Shown piece after piece: positions 10,931 to 18,196 of a stretch of DNA of 45,512 nucleotides. The DNA comes from Planctomycetota bacterium. Lineage in GTDB: Bacteria > Planctomycetota > Phycisphaerae > Sedimentisphaerales > Anaerohalosphaeraceae. How positions within the stretch are numbered: the first letter of the stretch is position 1; each line of letters starts with the position of its first letter. Both the position numbers and the translations under genes were made by a program. Where the stretch lies: the NCBI GenBank assembly GCA_029552545.1, contig JAKPDO010000026.1:1-45512 (forward strand). Direction: 5' to 3'. The notes under the pieces were generated by a model that saw nothing but the letters and a program-made list of their open reading frames with translations, was not told the DNA's origin and ran no database searches.

Positions 10931-11734
10931 CTATTCCTCCCGGAAAGTACAATAGGTCCGGTCGTTTTCCCAGACCGTAATTCTTATCAACCTATTTTCC
11001 CCAAATTTCCCTTTTAAACATTGCCAGGCATAAGAAGCAATATTCTCGACTGTCGGATTTATATGGGAAAAATGAGGCACATCCGCATTCAGATTTTTAT
11101 GGTCCACAATGGATAAAAAATATTCCTGAATAACTTTTTCAAAATCCCCAATCCAACCGTGCGGTTCCGGCTCATCAGAAACCTGCACTGTCACCTCCAG
11201 AATATAGTTGTGTCCGTGTCCGGCCGGATTGGCACACTTGCCGAAGCGGCGAAAGTTTTCTTCAGGACTGAACGCATCGTTCCACAAGCGATGCATCGCC
11301 GCAAATTCAAATCGTTCACTGTACGTCCGCATCGGGCTTTTCTCCCTCCGGATGGAAATGGTACGAAATGGATTCAGCGCAAGCTCGAGCCGACATATCT
11401 GAGCCGCTTCAAAAAAGGGCTGCAAACGCTCGGCGCTGTCCCAGAGCCAGCGGAACAAATCTCGCAGACTTACCCCCTGTCCCTGCTGAAAACGGCTCCG
11501 GATATTCCGCTCAAAAATCGGCACCGCCGCCCGGCGTACGGCGCTGTCAATCTCCGATACATTGACCACAAAACCGGTCCGGTCATCCACAGGACCTTTC
11601 AGGGCGGCCGTCAAACACAGATAGACAGCCAAACCGTCACCGCAGGGCCTGGACGCATAGGAATTAAACCCTGCTTCGGAGGCCGGTCCAAACGGATTGA
11701 CAGAAAATCGCACTTGCCGACAGAGTGTATGCAT
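10931..11734 (-). CDS. 6-pyruvoyltetrahydropterin synthase / QueD-like protein with a degenerate N-terminal PTPS copy
   Basis: At 267 residues this is about twice the usual PTPS/QueD length. The C-terminal half (from about 135) is a complete PTPS fold: zinc ligands in FAAMHRLWND and NPAGHGHNY, a cysteine in GKCANPAG, WIGDFEKV, the IVDHKNLN turn, PTVENIA and the final acidic VWENDRTYCTF. The N-terminal half has the same order of elements but GDG in place of HGH, so it cannot bind zinc the same way. The substrate is 7,8-dihydroneopterin triphosphate, the product of FolE encoded 4 bp upstream. With queG nearby, the queuosine precursor CPH4 is a likely product, but the NPxGHGHNY motif is also that of biopterin-type PTPS. 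Confidence 0.82.
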   Translation of the reverse strand: MHTLCRQVRFSVNPFGPASEAGFNSYASRPCGDGLAVYLCLTAALKGPVDDRTGFVVNVSEIDSAVRRAAVPIFERNIRSRFQQGQGVSLRDLFRWLWDSAERLQPFFEAAQICRLELALNPFRTISIRREKSPMRTYSERFEFAAMHRLWNDAFSPEENFRRFGKCANPAGHGHNYILEVTVQVSDEPEPHGWIGDFEKVIQEYFLSIVDHKNLNADVPHFSHINPTVENIASYAWQCLKGKFGENRLIRITVWENDRTYCTFREE

Positions 11735-11738
11735 AGGG

Positions 11739-12338
11739 TCAGGTTCGGTTGGTATGCATCAACGTAAGCACTTCCGCACGACTGCGCGGGTCGCGTTTGA
11801 AGATGCCGCGAAGAGAGCTGGTTACCATCACAGCACCCGGCTTTTGGATTCCGCGAATTGTCATACAGCTGTGACTGGCCTCCAGGACCACCGCCACGCC
11901 GATGGGTTCGAGATTTTTCATCAGGAAATCCGCAATCTGGTCCGTCAGCCGTTCCTGCACCTGAAGCCGCCGGGCGAAGGTGTCCACAATCCGCGCCAGC
12001 TTGCTGACGCCTAACACCCGACCGGCCGGCAGATAGGCCACATGGGCCTTGCCGATAAACGGCATCAGATGGTGTTCACAGATGCTGTAAAAAGGAATCT
12101 CCCGCAGCAGAACAATTTCGTCGTATTGTTCGTGAAAGATGCTTTTCAGATGATCCGCGGCATTCTGCCGCATCCCCGCCAGCAGTTCCGCATACATCCG
12201 GGCAACCCGCTGGGGCGTGGCCTTCAGCCCTTCCCGCTCCGGGTCCTCTCCCACTGCCAGAAGAATCTCCCGCACGGCCTTTTCAATCCGTTCCGTATCC
12301 ACGTCCAGGTTCGGAATCCTCTCAGAAGCTTCGCCCAT
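11739..12338 (-). CDS. folE: GTP cyclohydrolase I
   Basis: A 199-residue FolE with zinc ligands in [10 protein letters not shown] (Cys and His) and [11 protein letters not shown] (second Cys), preceded by [22 protein letters not shown], the conserved GTP-binding stretch. It converts GTP to 7,8-dihydroneopterin triphosphate, the entry to folate, biopterin and queuosine. Its start overlaps the end of a small lipoprotein gene by 17 bp, and the PTPS gene begins just after its stop, so the three genes are probably cotranscribed with pepA. Confidence 0.96.
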   Translation of the reverse strand: MGEASERIPNLDVDTERIEKAVREILLAVGEDPEREGLKATPQRVARMYAELLAGMRQNAADHLKSIFHEQYDEIVLLREIPFYSICEHHLMPFIGKAHVAYLPAGRVLGVSKLARIVDTFARRLQVQERLTDQIADFLMKNLEPIGVAVVLEASHSCMTIRGIQKPGAVMVTSSLRGIFKRDPRSRAEVLTLMHTNRT

Positions 12339-12495
12339 ATGCGCTTTGCACCTCCACCGTCAGCTGAGTTTGAACGGGGGCATCCGCCTGCGCCCGAGCC
12401 GTCGGCATTTGTCGCTGCTGAACGGCACAGCCGCACTGACAACCCGCTGCCAGGAAAAGCGTACCTATTGCCCAGAACAAAAGAATCAGTTTCAT
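12322..12495 (-). CDS. Small putative lipoprotein
   Basis: A 57-codon frame from ATG 12495 with AGAGGCGG 5-10 bp upstream. The N-terminus [20 protein letters not shown] is a charged start, a hydrophobic core and a lipobox-like AAGC; three more cysteines follow (GCQCGC). The rest is polar ([20 protein letters not shown]). It fills the space between pepA (11 bp away) and folE (17-bp overlap), which supports it being real. No family recognised. Confidence 0.55.
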   Translation of the reverse strand: MKLILLFWAIGTLFLAAGCQCGCAVQQRQMPTARAQADAPVQTQLTVEVQSAYGRSF

Positions 12496-12506
12496 AGCCG
12501 CCTCTT

Positions 12507-14054
12507 TCAGAAAACCGAATTCATTGCAAATGTCGTCAGCAGCCGCACACCGAACCCAATAGAGCCGGGCGTGTCTTTCTCACCGGCTCCCCAGACGCCC
12601 ACACCGGCAATATCCAGATGCGCCCAGCGGGCCTTTCCGACGAACTGGCTCAAAAACGCCGCCGCTGTGCAGGCGCCGCCCCACTTGCCGCCGACGTTTT
12701 TCAAATCCGCAATCTGGCTCTTCATCGCTTCGACATATTCATCATCGCACGGAAGCCGCCAGACACGCTCACCGGTCTTCCTGGAGGCCTTCTCAATCGC
12801 CTCCAGCAGTCCGGCATCATTGCCCATCAGGCCGGCGCGTTTGGTTCCGAGGGCCACCACGCAGGCGCCGGTCAGCGTCGCCGTATCCACAATCGGATTG
12901 CAGCCCAGCTTCACTGCATACGCGATCGCATCGCACAAGAGCATCCGCCCTTCTGCATCGGTATTCTGAATCTCGACGGTCTTGCCGCTGTAGGTGGTGA
13001 CGATGTCGCCGGGTCGATAGCTGGTTCCGCTGGGCAGATTTTCAGCGGCCGGAATGATGCCGTAAATAACGCGCCGCGGCTTGAGAGCGGCCACAGCGGC
13101 CATCGCCGCCAGCACAGCCGCCCCGCCGGACTTGTCAAACTTCATATCGTGCAGCCCCTCGCTGGGTTTTAAGCTCACACCGCCGCTGTCAAAGGTGATC
13201 GCCTTGCCGATAAGGGCCATCGGGGCGGCCTTGGAAGACGCCGCCGACGGGCTGTACCGCAGGACAATCAGTCGCGGCGGATTGGCCGAGCCCTTTCCTA
13301 CGGCCAGAATGCCGCCCATCTTTTCGGCGGCCAGCTTCTTTTCATCCAGCACCGTGCATCGCAACCCGGCGGTTCTGCGGGCCAACTTCTGCGCCTCGGC
13401 CGCCAAAGCCGCCGGCGTCATCACGTTCGCCGGACGATTCGCAATAGTGCGGGCATAATTCTGGGCCTTTCCCAATATGCCGCCGATTCGAATGCCCTGC
13501 TGCAGCGGACGAAGACGCCGCTCATCCGGTTCGGCCAGGACCGCCTGCAGAGAAGAAACCGGCGGTTCCGACGGCTCCGGACTGCGGTATTCGAGATAGC
13601 GATAGGCGCCGAAATGAATCCCTTCGGCAAACGCCTGGGCCAGCTCCTGCGGCGTATGGTTTGCCCATTCACTCCAGTCCACCGCTGCCGCCAGCGAAGA
13701 GACCCTCAAATCGACCGCCGCCGAAGCCGCTGCCGCCGCGGCCTTTCGGAGCGTATCCGCTTCGGCCTTTTTCTTCTCTCCCAGTCCAACCAGCAGCACA
13801 CGCTCAGCGCCGAGCTGCCCGCGGGTGTACAAAAGGGCTGTCGTCTGCAGCTTGCCTTTGAAGTCTTTCAGTTCCAGCAGCCGGCTGATTTGTCCCTTGA
13901 GCCGACGATCGACCCGCAGGGCCCATCCGCCCAGCGGTCCCTTTTCGAAAACCCCCACTGCCAATACATCCGTGCGAATCTGAAGCGGATACGCCTGTCG
14001 GCATACCACCGCCGTGTCTATGGCTTTTTTCATCGCTGCTTTTTTCTCCACCAT
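12507..14054 (-). CDS. pepA: Leucyl aminopeptidase (M17 family)
   Basis: A 515-residue cytosolic aminopeptidase. The C-terminal catalytic domain has the two-metal site: GKAITFDSGGVSLKPSEG, MKFDKSGGAAVL and the family signature NTDAEGRMLLCDAIAYA with its catalytic arginine. The N-terminal macro-like domain (residues about 20-170) is more divergent. ATG 14054 lies 11 bp after the prfB stop; an internal ATG eight codons later (MKKAIDTAVV) has a GGAG in front and is an alternative. It removes N-terminal amino acids, and some relatives also bind DNA. Confidence 0.93.
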   Translation of the reverse strand: MVEKKAAMKKAIDTAVVCRQAYPLQIRTDVLAVGVFEKGPLGGWALRVDRRLKGQISRLLELKDFKGKLQTTALLYTRGQLGAERVLLVGLGEKKKAEADTLRKAAAAAASAAVDLRVSSLAAAVDWSEWANHTPQELAQAFAEGIHFGAYRYLEYRSPEPSEPPVSSLQAVLAEPDERRLRPLQQGIRIGGILGKAQNYARTIANRPANVMTPAALAAEAQKLARRTAGLRCTVLDEKKLAAEKMGGILAVGKGSANPPRLIVLRYSPSAASSKAAPMALIGKAITFDSGGVSLKPSEGLHDMKFDKSGGAAVLAAMAAVAALKPRRVIYGIIPAAENLPSGTSYRPGDIVTTYSGKTVEIQNTDAEGRMLLCDAIAYAVKLGCNPIVDTATLTGACVVALGTKRAGLMGNDAGLLEAIEKASRKTGERVWRLPCDDEYVEAMKSQIADLKNVGGKWGGACTAAAFLSQFVGKARWAHLDIAGVGVWGAGEKDTPGSIGFGVRLLTTFAMNSVF

Positions 14055-14065
14055 TTCTGTTCTGC

Positions 14066-15200
14066 TTATCGGGAGGCGGCCTTGGCAGTCTGCTGCTTGT
14101 TCTGCATCCGATACCGCAGCATACTGTCGATAAACTCGTCAATCTCGCCGTCCAGAACGGCCTGCACATTGCCGGTCTGATAATCCGTCCGATGGTCTTT
14201 CACCAGCTGATAGGGCTGGAGGACATAGCTGCGAATCTGATTGCCCCAGGCGATTTGGCCCTTGTTGCTGTACAGTTTGGCCAGCTCCGCATCGCGTTTC
14301 TGCTGTTCGAGCATATACAGCCGGCTCTTGAGCATCCGCATCGCTTCGGCGCGGTTTTTGTGCTGGCTTCGGTCGTTTTGGCACTGCACAACAATACCGG
14401 TCGGCAGGTGCGTAATCCGGACGGCGGAACTGGTCTTGTTGACGTGCTGGCCGCCGGCTCCCCCCGCCCGATAGGTATCAATCCGCAGGTCTTCGTCTCG
14501 AATTTCAATTTCGAAATCCTCATCCTGCTCCGGAATGACATCCACCGCGGCAAAACTCGTATGCCGCCGGCTGTTGGCATCAAACGGGCTGATGCGCACC
14601 AGGCGATGAACGCCCGTCTCGCAGGACAGCTTCCCAAAGGCAAACGGCCCGCTCACCAGCAGCGTAATGGAACGAATGCCCGCCTCTTCACCCGGCGTGA
14701 TGTCCATTTCTTTGTAGGTGTATCCGGCCCGTTCAAAATACCGCGTGTACATCCGCAGCAGCATACTGGCCCAGTCGCAGCTTTCCGTGCCGCCGGCGCC
14801 GGCGTGAATGCTGAAAAAGCAGTTCTTGGCATCATCCGGACCGTTCAGCATCCCCGCAATCTCGATTTTGTCGCATTGACGGGACAATCGGGCCAGGTCC
14901 TGCTCAATCGAAGCCAGCGTCTGGGCATCGTTTTCCGCACAGGCCAGCTCAAAGAGTTCCTGCAGGTCGGTTAAGGTCTGCTGGGCCTCCTGAACAGGTT
15001 CGACAACCGATTTGACGGCGCTTAATTCGGAGACAACCTGTCGAGCGGTTTCCGGATTGTCCCAAAATCCTACCTGAGACATCCGGCTTTCCAGTTCTTT
15101 GCGAAGGGTCATTTTGTTGGGAATGTCAAAGACAGTCCCGAATCTGCTGAATTCGGGCCTCCAGGGCCTCCAACGCCGACTTAATTTCTGCTTTTTCCAT
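14066..15200 (-). CDS. prfB: Peptide chain release factor 2, with programmed +1 frameshift
   Basis: Translation begins at ATG 15200 (MEKAEIKSALEALEARIQQI) behind AAAGGG and meets an in-frame TGA at 15126-15128 after 24 codons. The site reads CTTTGAC, the RF2 autoregulatory frameshift site: slipping +1 on CTT continues with GAC and joins the long frame (DIPNKMTLRKELESRM). The complete product would be 377 residues. RF2 marks are the stop-codon-reading SPF in RISPFDANSRR and the GGQ peptidyl-hydrolysis motif in RAGGAGGQHVNKT. RF2 releases at UGA/UAA, so low RF2 favours frameshifting. The upstream SD-like stimulator is weak here (CGGGAC). Confidence 0.95.
15124..15131 (-). promoter_or_regulatory. 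RF2 programmed +1 frameshift site
   Basis: Minus-strand CTT TGA C, with the in-frame stop at 15126-15128. Slippage of the peptidyl tRNA from CUU to UUU moves the ribosome one base forward and bypasses the UGA. This heptamer is the conserved site in bacterial prfB genes. Confidence 0.93.
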
Positions 15201-15211
15201 AAAACCCTTTC

Positions 15212-15223
15212 GGGGTTAACCCC
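15212..15223. promoter_or_regulatory. 12-bp perfect palindrome in the prfB/queG divergent region
   Basis: GGGGTTAACCCC lies 11 bp upstream of the prfB start codon. Its symmetry and position would suit a repressor site or a short hairpin near the ribosome-binding site. No binding protein can be named. Confidence 0.3.
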
Positions 15224-15323
15224 ATCTGAATCACTCAAAATCCCGGAAAATCAGGACCTTCCTTATATCAGATTTGCCCGCTTTTGGCAAGGCATCTTTC
15301 GAGGATTTGTTTGCAGGCATTGA

Positions 15324-15352
15324 TTGTCCTGATTCTGCGGTTCGGCTATACT
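15324..15352 (+). promoter_or_regulatory. Candidate sigma-70-type promoter of queG
   Basis: TTGTCC at 15324-15329 and TATACT at 15347-15352 are separated by exactly 17 bp. Transcription would start near 15359, only one or two bases before ATG 15361. No Shine-Dalgarno is visible, so the transcript may be leaderless. Confidence 0.5.
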
Positions 15353-15360
15353 TTCCGAAT

Positions 15361-16308
15361 ATGGAACTGGCGGAAGCTGTAAAAACACAAGCCCTTCTTC
15401 TGGGTTTTGATGCGGTCGGCATCACCACCGCAGAGCCGCTTGAATCCATACATCTGGAGCGGTTTCGGTCCTGGCTGGCGGAGGGCGGTGCGGACGGCCT
15501 GGAGTATATGAAACGGAACATCCAAAAGCGTTTCGCCCCGGCCCAACTGCTTCAGGGGGCTCAGTCCGTCATCTGTGCCGCTGTCCACTACAAACCCGCT
15601 GAAATCGCCTTGGCTCCGGGCTGTGCACAAATCGCCCGCTTTGCCTTATACGATGATTATCATCTGTTTATCAAAGAACAGCTTCGGCAGCTGGCTTGTT
15701 TTATTGAAAGCCGTCTGCCGAAGGGCACTCGCTGGACATACAAAATCTGCACCGACAGCGTCCCGCTGGCGGAACGTGCCCTGGCGGCCCGTGCCGGCCT
15801 GGGGTTTATCGGGAAAAATCACATGCTCATCCATCCGGTCCTGGGCTGTCAAATCCTGCTGGGAGAATTGGTAACGACCCTGCCGCTGCCGCCGGACGGG
15901 CCCGCTCTGCCGGACGGCTGCGGCGGCTGCACCCGCTGTCTGCAGGCCTGTCCCGCCGGGGCCCTCCGGCCCGACGGCTTCTTTCAGACCAATCAATGCA
16001 TCAGTTTTCTGACTCAATATGCAAGCGATGCGGCTCATCTCCGGACAAGTCGATGGCTTTTCGGCTGTGACGAGTGTCTGCTGGCCTGTCCGTATGAACA
16101 GAAGGCCCCGCCCTGCCGAACCCCTCCGCCGGGCTTTACGCCGGAACGCACCGCCCTGCGCCCGGAAGATATTCTTCAATGGAATTCAAGCGACTTTGAG
16201 CGGTTTTTCAAAAAGTCCTGCGTAGAGCGAATCGGCCTGAAAAAACTTCAGCAAAATGCAGCGGCTTGTCTGAAATCTTCAGACAAGCCGACCGGAAACA
16301 CACGATAA
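15361..16308 (+). CDS. queG: Epoxyqueuosine reductase
   Basis: A 315-residue protein, the usual QueG length when started at ATG 15361 (MELAEAVKTQALLLGFDAVG) rather than at an upstream in-frame ATG at 15274. It has the cobalamin-binding N-terminal region (KICTDSVPLAERALAARAGL, GFIGKNHMLIHP) and two 4Fe-4S clusters (CGGCTRCLQACPAGAL, CDECLLACPYEQ). It reduces epoxyqueuosine in tRNA to queuosine, the last step of the pathway. It is divergent from prfB, and folE and a QueD-like gene are about 3 kb away. Confidence 0.95.
   Translation: MELAEAVKTQALLLGFDAVGITTAEPLESIHLERFRSWLAEGGADGLEYMKRNIQKRFAPAQLLQGAQSVICAAVHYKPAEIALAPGCAQIARFALYDDYHLFIKEQLRQLACFIESRLPKGTRWTYKICTDSVPLAERALAARAGLGFIGKNHMLIHPVLGCQILLGELVTTLPLPPDGPALPDGCGGCTRCLQACPAGALRPDGFFQTNQCISFLTQYASDAAHLRTSRWLFGCDECLLACPYEQKAPPCRTPPPGFTPERTALRPEDILQWNSSDFERFFKKSCVERIGLKKLQQNAAACLKSSDKPTGNTR
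16262..16290. terminator. 13-bp perfect inverted repeat at the 3' end of queG
   Basis: CGGCTTGTCTGAA and its exact complement are separated by ATC, giving a very stable hairpin inside the last 15 codons of queG. A T7 run follows 24 bases later. It probably slows or ends transcription between the convergent queG and anti-sigma genes, but the distance to the T-run is unusual for a simple intrinsic terminator. Confidence 0.45.
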
Positions 16309-16320
16309 AGCCCTTTTTTA

Positions 16321-17418
16321 TTACGGAACCAAAAAGATATCTTTCTCATCGGCGGGCACTTCGCGGCCTGTATAGGCCTCTACGCCCCGCACGGTGAAAA
16401 TATCATCCTCCTGATAAAACCGAGAGGCCAGAAATTCCACACTGCCGTCGCAGAAAAGAACATTCTGGCCTCTTTGACTGTGATTGGGGCTAAGCAGCTT
16501 CTTTAAGTCTTCATTGAGGAGCACTTTTTCATACTCCTCCCGCTGCGTCGTACAATTGGTTCGCTTGCGGAACGAAACAAAAACCGGATTCATATCGCTC
16601 AGAATGATGCGCCGCTGGCCGTTCTGAGCCGTTTTGTTCTGCCCGCAGCGAAGCATCACACTGTAGCTGATATTCTGCGGCGAGGGGAAATCCCGCAGGT
16701 TGGCCATTGACGAAGCATTGTACTGGACCGGGCATCCTTCCCGATGTCCGGGGCAGACAAAATTTTCACCGCTCACATACCCCAGCCGCACCAGCTGCCA
16801 AACATAGCGCGTGCTGGAGCGCGGCTGTTCGCTCTGGTCGCCGACCATCCACCAGGGCTGGCCCGGCTGCAGCTGGGCCGAAGCGAATCGTCCGTCGTTG
16901 TCATCCGCATAGGCCGACAGCGCCCGGCCTATCCGTCCTAAATTCACCGAACAGGCCACCTGTCGGCTGTGATTGCGGACCGCCGAAAGGGCCGGCAGCA
17001 AAAGACCGGATATTAAAACCACGGCGGCGGCCATGGCGGCAATTTCAAACGCTAATTTCAGGATATGCGGTTTCGATTCGGAAGCAGTCTGAGGTTGGGA
17101 AGAAGGAGAAAAATCAAAGGTGGGGGTTTTGCGGCTTTCGTGCTCGAGCAGTTCGTCCAGTCGCTCGGCGGGTGAACTCTGCTGCACACGGGCCGCCAGT
17201 TTCAGCCGTGCGATTGTGAGGGCGGCCAGGTCATCGGGACATTCCTCTCCATCCAGCGTGTCCAGCCCGCTCAGCGATTCATCCAAAAACGCGTACAGCC
17301 GCGCTGCTTCAGGATCGGTTTCGATTAAAATACGGCCTCTTTCCAACTCATCTCCATCGCCGCATTGAAAAAAGAAATCCATTACCAGCTGCAACTGCTC
17401 AGGAGTTAAATGACTCAT
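16321..17418 (-). CDS. Membrane anti-sigma-like protein with a pseudopilin-like outer domain
   Basis: A 365-residue protein starting at 17418, where its ATG overlaps the stop of the ECF sigma gene as ATGA; this pairing suggests an anti-sigma factor. The first ~110 residues are acidic and cytoplasmic, without a zinc-finger HxxxCxxC. A membrane helix (FEIAAMAAAVVLISGLLLPA) is followed by LSAVRNHSRQVACSVNLGRI and GRALSAYADDNDGRF, which is the text of planctomycete pseudopilins just after their transmembrane segment. The C-terminal SPNHSQRGQNVLFCDGSVEF is close to the H-x9-DG module of the same proteins. The normal prepilin leader is replaced by the cytoplasmic domain. Its ligand or signal is unknown. 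Confidence 0.75.
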   Translation of the reverse strand: MSHLTPEQLQLVMDFFFQCGDGDELERGRILIETDPEAARLYAFLDESLSGLDTLDGEECPDDLAALTIARLKLAARVQQSSPAERLDELLEHESRKTPTFDFSPSSQPQTASESKPHILKLAFEIAAMAAAVVLISGLLLPALSAVRNHSRQVACSVNLGRIGRALSAYADDNDGRFASAQLQPGQPWWMVGDQSEQPRSSTRYVWQLVRLGYVSGENFVCPGHREGCPVQYNASSMANLRDFPSPQNISYSVMLRCGQNKTAQNGQRRIILSDMNPVFVSFRKRTNCTTQREEYEKVLLNEDLKKLLSPNHSQRGQNVLFCDGSVEFLASRFYQEDDIFTVRGVEAYTGREVPADEKDIFLVP

Positions 17419-18041
17419 AAATGCTTCATGCTCCGTTCGGCGGATTTCCACTTTTTCATAAAATAGACTACCGCAGTGTGAAGCCGGCTTTTCACCGTCC
17501 CTATAGGTATACTCAAAATCTCGGCCATGTGTTTGTAGGAAAATTGCTCAAAATATGCCAAAATGAGAATTCCCCTCAGATTTTCCGGCATTTCCGATAT
17601 AATCTGTCGAACTCGCCGGGCCGTTTCTTCCTTTGAAATCTCGGCCTCCGGCGTGGTCTCATAAGATGTGGGGATATTAACTACCTCATCCAGGGATAAG
17701 TCCCCCGCATCAGCAAGGGTCCCCATACTCATCGAGGACTGCCGCTGGATTTTGCGCAGGGCATCCTTGGCCTTGTTGGCGGCAATGGTAAACAGCCAGG
17801 GACGAAGCGGACGTTCGGCATCGAAACTGTCCCGACTTGAATACAGCTGCAAAAAGGTTTCCTGGAAGATGTCTTCAACAATATCCTGCCGGTTTACAAA
17901 GCGCCGAAGAAACGCATAAAGCGGGTTTTTATAACGATTTACGATTTCTTCAAACGCCTTCTCATCTCCCTGTCGATACCGTTGGAGAAGTTCCGCATCT
18001 GAAATCGTTTGTTCAGGATTTTTCTTATTCACATTTTCCAA
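17415..18041 (-). CDS. ECF-family RNA polymerase sigma factor
   Basis: A 208-residue sigma factor. Region 2 has NRYKNPLYAFLRRFV, DIVEDIFQETFLQLY and RPWLFTIAANKAKDALRK. Region 4 has LILAYFEQFSYKHMAEIL and SIPIGTVKSRLHTAV, the helix-turn-helix that reads the -35. A linker of about 30 residues lies between them. The cotranslated downstream gene is presumably its membrane anti-sigma factor, so the pair would respond to an envelope signal. Confidence 0.93.
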   Translation of the reverse strand: MENVNKKNPEQTISDAELLQRYRQGDEKAFEEIVNRYKNPLYAFLRRFVNRQDIVEDIFQETFLQLYSSRDSFDAERPLRPWLFTIAANKAKDALRKIQRQSSMSMGTLADAGDLSLDEVVNIPTSYETTPEAEISKEETARRVRQIISEMPENLRGILILAYFEQFSYKHMAEILSIPIGTVKSRLHTAVVYFMKKWKSAERSMKHL

Positions 18042-18072
18042 TATTCAGGTTCTCCGTTTCCACGAAGACACC

Positions 18073-18078
18073 ATTATA
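18073..18078 (-). promoter_or_regulatory. Candidate -10 element of the sigma/anti-sigma operon
   Basis: A perfect TATAAT on the minus strand, about 32 bp upstream of the sigma factor start. A good -35 at 16-18 bp is not seen; TTGGTT is 20 bp away. An autoregulated ECF promoter could also lie in this region. Confidence 0.4.
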
Positions 18079-18138
18079 CAAAAGGAAAAAAGAAAATAAA
18101 CCAAAAAGACCTACCTTTAAGAAGGCGAATATTCCCCC

Positions 18139-18165
18139 AAAACATTACTCTCTTGATAATGTTTT
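18139..18165. repeat. 9-bp inverted repeat between purH and the sigma factor gene
   Basis: AAAACATTA and TAATGTTTT flank a 9-nt loop. It lies downstream of purH and upstream of the sigma gene on the same strand, so it could be a weak purH terminator or an operator for the sigma operon. No U-run follows on the minus strand. Confidence 0.35.
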
Positions 18166-18196
18166 CGCGTTATAAGAAATGTCTTGAAGAAAAAGT

